Positions 1 to 4,920 of a stretch of DNA of 8,364 bases are shown piece after piece. Location: contig JALSHP010000371.1 of NCBI GenBank assembly GCA_026982175.1, forward strand, positions 1-8,364, read 5' to 3'. Origin of the DNA: Campylobacteraceae bacterium (GTDB taxonomy: Bacteria > Campylobacterota > Campylobacteria > Campylobacterales > Sulfurovaceae). Positions within the stretch are counted from its first letter, which is position 1, and each line of letters opens with the position of its first letter. A model generated the notes under the pieces. It saw only the letters and a list, made by a program, of their open reading frames with translations, made no database searches and was not told the DNA's origin. Made by a program: the position numbers and the translations under genes.

Positions 1-465
1 TGTTAACTGCGTATTGTTTTGGTCAGGGTAGTGAACTTGACCCGCATCATCAGCGTAAGAAGGAAGCGTAAACGCATCGGCTTCAATCGTCCCTAAATTG
101 GCTAAATCAGTAATAGTACTGTTAATATCTAAACCAATGGCTTTACCAATGGAGTCACTTCCATCACGATAGATATGGGTAGGGTCTGTATCTGGTAGAG
201 GTGGATTCTCAAAGTTCTCCCCTGCAATAATTGCTCCTGCTAGATTGACTCCTGCATTAACAGCAACATTTGCTCCTTCTCCATCACCATTAACTCCTGC
301 TGCTATGGAGCTGTTGTCCTCACCATTTTTTAAATATTCTGTGGAACTGGCATCAGCAGCAATAGTCTGGTCAGCAAAAATAAAACTACTCGTCACCATA
401 GACAGTGCTAAAGCAGTACGTCCGAAACGTTTGAAAAAAAGATTTCCCTCTTCAACTTTTGACAT
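1..465 (-). CDS. Exported autotransporter-like surface protein, N-terminal part (gene runs off the left edge)
   Basis: This is an open reading frame of 155 codons from an ATG at 465 that continues past position 1 without a stop. The start is supported by AAGGAGA at 471-477, five bases upstream. Residues 1-16 form a long, partly charged n-region ending in FKRFGR. A hydrophobic stretch follows (about 17-31, TALALSMVTSSFIFA) with a plausible signal-peptidase site after A31. The mature part is acidic and rich in Gly, Ala, Asn and Asp. It contains phrases such as SIGKAIGLDINSTITDLANLGTIEAD, which recall the beta-helical passenger repeats (N.GTI.A) of Campylobacterota autotransporters. The C-terminal beta-barrel that would prove this is outside the window. 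It is divergent from the protease gene at 810 and shares its control region. Export is well supported; the autotransporter assignment is an inference from composition and repeat style. Confidence 0.7.
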   Translation of the reverse strand, partial: MSKVEEGNLFFKRFGRTALALSMVTSSFIFADQTIAADASSTEYLKNGEDNSSIAAGVNGDGEGANVAVNAGVNLAGAIIAGENFENPPLPDTDPTHIYRDGSDSIGKAIGLDINSTITDLANLGTIEADAFTLPSYADDAGQVHYPDQNNTQLT

Positions 466-514
466 TAAATTCTCCTTAAATTTTTTTATATAGTTTATAA
501 TTAAATTTTAATTA

Positions 515-520
515 ATTATA
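515..520 (-). promoter_or_regulatory. Candidate -10 element for the surface-protein gene
   Basis: Read on the minus strand this is TATAAT, preceded by TATGGT, about 50 bases upstream of the ATG at 465. It predicts a leader of roughly 40 bases carrying the AAGGAGA ribosome site. No good -35 is visible. A second TATAAT at 538-543 (minus) is an alternative, so the exact start point is uncertain. Confidence 0.35.
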
Positions 521-672
521 ACCATAGATAACACTCTATTATAAACTAGATTCTTTTTAGGTAGAATGAAATTAAATATAATAAGAGTAAAAATTAGATT
601 TTTTTGTCTGTTTAGTCTATGTTAAAGCTTAAATATAATATTTAATGTTTATAAATATTATTTTTTTTAAAT

Positions 673-695
673 ATAGTGTGATTATATGACACTAT
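673..695. promoter_or_regulatory. Dyad-symmetric candidate operator
   Basis: ATAGTGT (673-679) and its exact reverse complement ACACTAT (689-695) are separated by nine bases. Two further inner pairs (681-682 with 686-687) extend the symmetry. The 23-bp size and the half-site spacing of about one and a half helical turns suit a dimeric regulator rather than a terminator. It lies about 80 bases upstream of the protease -10 and about 150 upstream of the surface-protein -10. The regulator is unknown. Confidence 0.35.
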
Positions 696-774
696 TTCAA
701 AAAATATAATGTGAATTAATTAAACACAATGTAATTTTTTCTTAAATTTAACTAAAAATGAAATAATAAAATCT

Positions 775-780
775 TATAAT
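775..780 (+). promoter_or_regulatory. Candidate -10 element for the protease operon
   Basis: This is a perfect TATAAT 29 bases upstream of the ATG at 810. Transcription would start near 787-788, which leaves the in-frame ATG at 792 almost without a leader and favours 810 as the translation start. No canonical -35 is present, but T-rich tracts at 731-750 fit Campylobacterota promoters. Confidence 0.5.
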
Positions 781-794
781 AAAGCAAAAATATG

Positions 795-799
795 AAAGG
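795..799 (+). promoter_or_regulatory. Ribosome-binding site that decides the protease start
   Basis: AAAGG at 795-799 lies ten bases before the ATG at 810. Nothing similar precedes the ATG at 792, which sits after an A-rich stretch. Starting at 810 also gives a compact signal peptide without the extra MKGFSD. Confidence 0.5.
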
Positions 800-809
800 T
801 TTTAGTGAT

Positions 810-3587
810 ATGAAAATAATCTCATGGATAAGTTTAATGATGCTCTTATGGCATGGTGCTGTTTATGCCGAGGTGACACAAGAGGACATAGATTCGCTTA
901 AAAGCACACCGTTAGAGTTGAAATTTGCTTACTATACAGGAAACAGTAAAACAGCTGACAATAAGTTAAAATGGTACATCTCTGCCACAGGTGGTGCATT
1001 GGATGGTTATATCTTCTCTTTAGGAGAGATTGAGACCATTAATGGGGTGGAAAAGGTCTCATGGCGTGAGGTGAGTTCTGATGCTGCGTCTATTAATCTT
1101 GTTACTGAAGAGGTAGTGGTAGGGGCAATTGCAGATAATCCAAGTTATACTTTTCAAGATTGGGGTTTAGGGGTGACTAAGACCAACCCTAGCATTCAAG
1201 AAGCGATTGAGCTTATTCGTAACAGTACGGTGGGTGTGAGATGGTGGTTTTTTCAAGCCCCTAATGATTCGTGGTATATTATTGATAAATCGGACAATAT
1301 CTATAAGTTTGGCACACTCAATGGCGAGTACAATTGGGAAGAGGTCAACAGTACCAATTTTGATATGGAGTTCTATATGAGTGGAGGGAAGAAGATGATT
1401 CGTCCCATTGTACCTCCTACTTTACAAGACTCTATCTTCTCAGTTTCTGAAGATGCCACAGCAGGAGCCTTACTTACAGGTAATATTTTGGTCGATTATG
1501 ATGGAGGACGACCCATTACTGCCATGAGCTTAAGTGGTGTGGGGAGTGCTAATTTTGAGATTAATGCTTCAGGGGCTATTCATGTTGCCACAGGGGCAGT
1601 GCTTGATTATGAGAGCATTACAGAGTACAATTTAACGGCGTATGCGACCAACAGTGTGGGAGATGGAGCGCCTATTGCGGTCAATATTGCCGTAGCCAAT
1701 GTAACGGATACAGTGGCTACTTTAGCCAATACCGCAATAGATATTCTCAATGGTACTTCTGCTGGTTCAATTGTTGGTAATGTAGCCATTGTTGATAGTG
1801 GAGACAGTGCCATTGCTTCCATGACACTTAGTGGGACAAATGCTTCAGACTTTAGCATCGCTGCTAATGGGGTTTTAAGCACAACAGTAGAGATGAATGG
1901 AAGTAGGGTTGCAGAGTACAACTTAACAGCTATTGCCACCAATGGGGCAGGAGCTAGTCAAGCGGTTGATGTAAACTTGAGCATTGATATTGCACCCCTA
2001 GGAGACCAAGATAGTGATGGTATTTCTGATAGCATTGAGATACTGATTGGCTCAAACCCTGCCATAGCAGATGAAGATGGTGATGGCATTATGGATGGCT
2101 TACAGATAAGTGGTTCAAAAGGAGATACCTTTTTTGATAAACAATGGCATTTAAACAGTTTGGGAACACAGGTTAATGACAGTGGTGTCGCTAGCATTGT
2201 GGGCAATGACTTAGGTTTACTTGAACTTTACCACAAGTATATGGGCTACAATGAGGGAACACCCATCATTGTTCAAGTAGTCGACGATGGAGTAGAGGCT
2301 AATCATGAAGATTTAACAGATAATATGGACTTAATCCGTTCTTATCAACATGCAGGTGGAACAGTGACAGCAGGTGACCCTTCTCCACAAGTAAACACAA
2401 GTACCCATGGTACACAAGTAGCGGGGATTATGGCTGCTCGTGCCTTTAACGGGGTAGGCGTTAGAGGCGTTGCCCCTTTTGCGAAGATAGCAGGTTCTAA
2501 CTGGATAGAAAACCAAACTTTAGCAGGATTAGAAAAAGTGTGGCTCACAGGAGATGGTGCCAATGAGATAGCCGTAAGCAATAACAGTTGGGGGGCTTAC
2601 TTCTCTAATGGAAATGCCTATGAGTATTATTTAAAGCAAGGTTCAGAAACACTAAGAGATGGAAAAGGTCGTATCTATGTTTTTGCAGCAGGGAATGACA
2701 GAGGCGATGCTGGAAATTCCAATCTTAGTTATGTGGCAAACAACCGATATGCCATTGCCGTTGCTGCTTTAAAGCATGATAACACCTACGCCTCCTACTC
2801 TAACCCTGGGGGGAATGTTTTGATTGCTGCTTATAGTGGAGATTATTATCAAAACTCACCAACCATTGGCACAACCACGGTTGAAGGAACATCTTCTAAT
2901 ACAGGTGACCTTAATACCAAAACAACATGGAGTGCGGACACAGCTCAAAACTATACCTTTGGAATGAATGGAACCAGTGCGGCTTCTCCTGTGGTGGCTG
3001 GATGTATTGCTTTGGTGCTTGAAGCGTGTCCAAGTCTTACCTATAGAGATGTGAAATATCTTCTAGCCAAACATGGTAAAAAAATAGACAGTAGCAATGC
3101 CACTTGGCAACAAAATGGTGGAGGCTTATGGCACAGTACCGACTATGGTTATGGCTTGGTAAATCCTCAAGGGATGATAGATGATTGTACAAGCACATAT
3201 GTGAACCTTCCTGCTGAAAAAACATTTGAAGTTTTTAGTGAGGTTAACGCTACACTTGCCAATGGTGCGACAAGAATCTTCTCTACTACCATTGAGGATG
3301 CTAATTCAAGCATTGTAGAGTGGATAGAGTTAAGTGTTGATTCTAACTATACACGTCCAGAAGATTTTGTGCTGAGTTTAACTGCACCCTCAGGTGCTAA
3401 GAGTAAAGTGGTCGATTGGAACTACGCCCCTAATGCATGGATGGATGGTGGCTTTAAGTTTGGTGTGGCTGGTTTTGTAGATGAAAACAGTTCAGGTCAA
3501 TGGAGTGTGGAGATAGCTGATGCCGATACTGCTAATACAGCGTCAGCCGATATAAAAAGCATAAAACTTAAGTTTTATGGTCATTAG
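810..3587 (+). CDS. Secreted subtilisin/kexin-type (S8) serine protease with cadherin-like repeats and P domain
   Basis: Predicted exported calcium-dependent endopeptidase of 925 residues (931 from the alternative ATG at 792). Residues 1-20 are a signal peptide ending VYA. An unrecognised Trp-rich region follows (about 21-198), then two cadherin-like repeats (199-298, 299-394) and a DxDxDG calcium-binding, TSP3-like segment (399-435). The catalytic domain begins around 442 with the kexin-like phrase DKQWHL. The triad is Asp492 (VVDDG), His533 (THGTQVAG) and Ser723 (NGTSAASP), with oxyanion Asn629 (FAAGND). Residues of about 805-925 form a P (proprotein convertase) domain. The HEDL..N stretch after Asp492 resembles kexin. 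The SWGPxDDG motif of dibasic-specific kexins is absent (SWGAYFSNG here), so cleavage after paired basic residues is not supported. No propeptide is recognisable before the catalytic domain. Cys740 and Cys793 might pair. Its partner gene follows nine bases after the stop. Confidence 0.93.
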   Translation: MKIISWISLMMLLWHGAVYAEVTQEDIDSLKSTPLELKFAYYTGNSKTADNKLKWYISATGGALDGYIFSLGEIETINGVEKVSWREVSSDAASINLVTEEVVVGAIADNPSYTFQDWGLGVTKTNPSIQEAIELIRNSTVGVRWWFFQAPNDSWYIIDKSDNIYKFGTLNGEYNWEEVNSTNFDMEFYMSGGKKMIRPIVPPTLQDSIFSVSEDATAGALLTGNILVDYDGGRPITAMSLSGVGSANFEINASGAIHVATGAVLDYESITEYNLTAYATNSVGDGAPIAVNIAVANVTDTVATLANTAIDILNGTSAGSIVGNVAIVDSGDSAIASMTLSGTNASDFSIAANGVLSTTVEMNGSRVAEYNLTAIATNGAGASQAVDVNLSIDIAPLGDQDSDGISDSIEILIGSNPAIADEDGDGIMDGLQISGSKGDTFFDKQWHLNSLGTQVNDSGVASIVGNDLGLLELYHKYMGYNEGTPIIVQVVDDGVEANHEDLTDNMDLIRSYQHAGGTVTAGDPSPQVNTSTHGTQVAGIMAARAFNGVGVRGVAPFAKIAGSNWIENQTLAGLEKVWLTGDGANEIAVSNNSWGAYFSNGNAYEYYLKQGSETLRDGKGRIYVFAAGNDRGDAGNSNLSYVANNRYAIAVAALKHDNTYASYSNPGGNVLIAAYSGDYYQNSPTIGTTTVEGTSSNTGDLNTKTTWSADTAQNYTFGMNGTSAASPVVAGCIALVLEACPSLTYRDVKYLLAKHGKKIDSSNATWQQNGGGLWHSTDYGYGLVNPQGMIDDCTSTYVNLPAEKTFEVFSEVNATLANGATRIFSTTIEDANSSIVEWIELSVDSNYTRPEDFVLSLTAPSGAKSKVVDWNYAPNAWMDGGFKFGVAGFVDENSSGQWSVEIADADTANTASADIKSIKLKFYGH
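1404..1991 (+). repeat. Two tandem cadherin-like domain repeats inside the protease gene
   Basis: The encoded segments share a period of about 97-99 residues. MSLSGVGSANFEINASGAI in copy one matches MTLSGTNASDFSIAANGVL in copy two, and EYNLTAYATN matches EYNLTAIATN. Copy one keeps the cadherin hallmarks FSVSEDA, D.DGG and LDYE; copy two has lost LDYE. Similar codons in the matched blocks suggest an internal duplication. Such repeats usually give calcium-stiffened spacers or cell-surface/polysaccharide binding. Confidence 0.75.
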
Positions 3588-3590
3588 GAG
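3586..3590 (+). promoter_or_regulatory. Ribosome-binding site overlapping the protease stop codon
   Basis: AGGAG shares its first two bases with the protease TAG stop (3585-3587) and lies six bases before the ATG at 3597. This fixes the start of the small gene at 3597 rather than the TTG at 3591, which abuts the site. It implies translational coupling of the two proteins. Confidence 0.8.
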
Positions 3591-3596
3591 TTGAAA

Positions 3597-4076
3597 ATGA
3601 AAAAAACTATAGGAAGTCTCATGGTCTTGACATTGCTTGTAAATGGTTCAGAGTTTGTGGTACATGAGCAAGGGCAAAATGTAAAACAACATACTAAAAA
3701 GAGTTTGCTCAAACGCCCTAAACATTTAAATTTTGAGTTTGTTGAAGTGAGAGAAGATAATCGAACAAAAAATATACTTGTTCCCATAGAAGATGTTAAT
3801 CAATCAGGTATTACACAAAGGTTAGCCATAGATAATAAATTAAACTCTAAAGATGGACTGCTTATTAAATTTTCAGATAATAGCATAGAGATTAGTCTCT
3901 TTGAAAAACTGTTTAATGTGACGCTAAAAGAGAAATTACGCATTGGTTATTATGTCTTTATGAACAACTCATCGTTAAGTGACATGGCATTGATACAAAA
4001 GATATTAGCCTCTAGCGAGGGTAAAAACATAGAGACCATTAAGCCTAATTGGAAAATGCAGATGGGGAAATTTTAG
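3597..4076 (+). CDS. Small exported partner of the S8 protease; probable trans-acting propeptide (chaperone/inhibitor)
   Basis: Protein of 159 residues with an N-terminal signal sequence (MKKTIGSLMVLTLLVNGSE; cleavage site unclear; no lipobox Cys). A basic linker (about 30-43) and a variable middle follow. Residues of about 86-156 show a strand-helix-strand-strand-helix-strand order: GLLIKFS (87-93), ISLFEKLF (99-106), VTLKEKL (108-114), IGYYVFMN (116-123), SLSDMALIQKILASS (126-140) and NIETIKPNWKMQ (144-155). This resembles S8 (inhibitor I9-like) propeptides, whose last strand often reads VEYaEPNy. The gene is coupled to a protease that has no visible propeptide of its own. By analogy with Aeromonas sobria ASP and its ORF2 chaperone, I infer that it folds, and temporarily inhibits, the protease in trans. 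The fold is read by eye only; it could instead be an unrelated exported partner. Confidence 0.6.
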   Translation: MKKTIGSLMVLTLLVNGSEFVVHEQGQNVKQHTKKSLLKRPKHLNFEFVEVREDNRTKNILVPIEDVNQSGITQRLAIDNKLNSKDGLLIKFSDNSIEISLFEKLFNVTLKEKLRIGYYVFMNNSSLSDMALIQKILASSEGKNIETIKPNWKMQMGKF

Positions 4077-4142
4077 CCAGAGTTCTCTTGGCTTAGATAA
4101 AAATAATAATTTAAAATAGTTTTTATTTAAGTCTAATTTTTG

Positions 4143-4148
4143 TATACT
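4143..4148 (+). promoter_or_regulatory. Candidate -10 element for the SapC-family gene
   Basis: TATACT, directly preceded by TG, lies 31 bases before the ATG at 4180, in a T-rich spacer of 103 bases after the small partner gene. It suggests that the SapC-family gene has its own transcript and is not simply a third gene of the protease operon. A weak hairpin at 4075-4093 without a U-tract would end the upstream operon only poorly. Confidence 0.4.
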
Positions 4149-4179
4149 AACTTATGTTTATAAATATTAAAGGATAAGA

Positions 4180-4872
4180 ATGAAGATGTATAACAATATT
4201 GAATTAATTACAAAAGATAGCCACAAAGATGCAGGAGTTGCGAATGTAGAAGGATTTGCTCATGCTAAAGAACTAACAAGTTCCATGATTACCATGAGTG
4301 AATTTTACCAAGCTTGTAAAAACTACCCAATTGTATTTGCCAACAATGAAGAAGAGGGTTGGTTTGCTGTGGCACTTTTAGGACTTGAAAAAGAGAATAA
4401 ATTTTTAGATGAAAAGGGTGTTTGGAAAGAGGGTTGTTACATTCCTGCTTATGTACGGCGTTACCCATTTATCTACATTAAAAATGAAGATGACCTTTTA
4501 CTTGGTTTTGATGGTGACCACAAAGTAAACAAAGAGAAAGCTGGAGATAGACATTTCTATGATGACAAAGAGGAGACCACTCCATTTGTAGCGAATGTTT
4601 TAACCTTTATGAATCAAGTTCAAAACTTAACAAAAGTAACCACAGAGTTTATTGAGACATTGGTAGAGATGGACGTGTTAGAAGAGTCTGCCATTACAGG
4701 TAAAAATGCTTCAGGTAAAGAGATTTCGGTTAATGGTTTTTGGATTTTAAAAGAAGAAAAACTAGAGAAATTGACCAAAAAGAACAAAGCAAAACTTTGT
4801 GAGAAGAACTATATGCAACCAATTACAGCGCATTTAATTTCACTCTCTAATATTCAAAGTTTAAGTAAATAG
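4180..4872 (+). CDS. SapC-family protein
   Basis: Protein of 230 residues belonging to the SapC family, named after a gene in the Campylobacter fetus S-layer (sap) locus; its biochemical role is not established. Family landmarks are visible in order: YPIVFAN (49-55), FAVALLGLEKENKF (62-75), GVWKEGCYIPAYVRRYPF (80-97), LLGFDGD (107-113), a Thr-starting helix TEFIETLVEMDVLEE (155-169), NGFWILKEEKLEKL (185-198) and the ending AHLISLSNIQSL (217-228). Length and motif order fit a complete member. There is no signal peptide or membrane segment, so it is probably cytoplasmic. AAAGGAT at 4169-4175 supports the ATG at 4180 over the second ATG at 4186. It converges on gyrB with 48 bases between the stop codons. 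A role linked to surface proteins would be guesswork. Confidence 0.9.
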   Translation: MKMYNNIELITKDSHKDAGVANVEGFAHAKELTSSMITMSEFYQACKNYPIVFANNEEEGWFAVALLGLEKENKFLDEKGVWKEGCYIPAYVRRYPFIYIKNEDDLLLGFDGDHKVNKEKAGDRHFYDDKEETTPFVANVLTFMNQVQNLTKVTTEFIETLVEMDVLEESAITGKNASGKEISVNGFWILKEEKLEKLTKKNKAKLCEKNYMQPITAHLISLSNIQSLSK

Positions 4873-4876
4873 TTAT

Positions 4877-4910
4877 CTTATAAAACTTATAAGGTGCATT
4901 TTCATGCACC
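4877..4910. terminator. Bidirectional terminator between sapC-family gene and gyrB
   Basis: Two hairpins sit end to end in the 48-base gap between convergent stop codons and share one G at 4893. The first is CTTATAA-AAC-TTATAAG (4877-4893), the second GGTGCAT-TTTC-ATGCACC (4893-4910). The second has a perfect 7-bp stem with five GC pairs. U-tracts are weak on both sides (ATAAAAG on plus, TTATAAGTTTTATAAG on minus). Position and symmetry support termination of both genes; the second stem also occurs at 7385-7402. Confidence 0.6.
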
Positions 4911-4920
4911 ATAAAAGATG

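Larger units (their letters stand above)
466..809. other. AT-rich divergent intergenic control region
   Basis: This 344-bp spacer separates two divergent genes for exported proteins and is very AT-rich, with many A and T runs. No convincing gene is visible in it; the 245-493 plus-strand frame that enters it is a shadow of the surface-protein gene. It holds a candidate -10 for each direction (515-520 minus, 775-780 plus). It also holds a 10-bp AT-only inverted repeat (495-504/512-521) and a 7-bp perfect dyad with a 9-base spacer (673-679/689-695). T-runs upstream of the plus-strand -10 fit the T-rich, -35-poor promoters usual in this phylum. Confidence 0.7.

Noticed and set aside
245..493. Plus-strand reading frame of 82 codons
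   Set aside because: It lies opposite the signal-peptide-bearing minus-strand gene, its C-terminus is low-complexity, and it has no ribosome site.
495..521. 10-bp AT-only inverted repeat TTATAATTAA/TTAATTATAA as an operator
   Set aside because: In such AT-rich sequence a pure A/T palindrome is weak evidence, and it overlaps the candidate -10; mentioned only in the spacer entry.
792..809. Upstream ATG of the protease gene
   Set aside because: It would lie about four bases from the predicted transcript start and has no ribosome site. The ATG at 810 has AAAGG and gives a cleaner signal peptide.
1607..2581. Several minus-strand frames inside the protease gene
   Set aside because: They are antisense shadows of the cadherin-like and catalytic parts, with no recognisable domains or ribosome sites.
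3591..3596. TTG start for the small partner protein
   Set aside because: It directly abuts AGGAG with no spacer; the ATG at 3597 has the right six-base spacing.
4075..4093. Hairpin AGCCAGAG/CTCTTGGCT as terminator of the protease operon
   Set aside because: The stem has a bulge and a very small loop and is followed by A-rich rather than T-rich sequence; at best it is a weak pause site.
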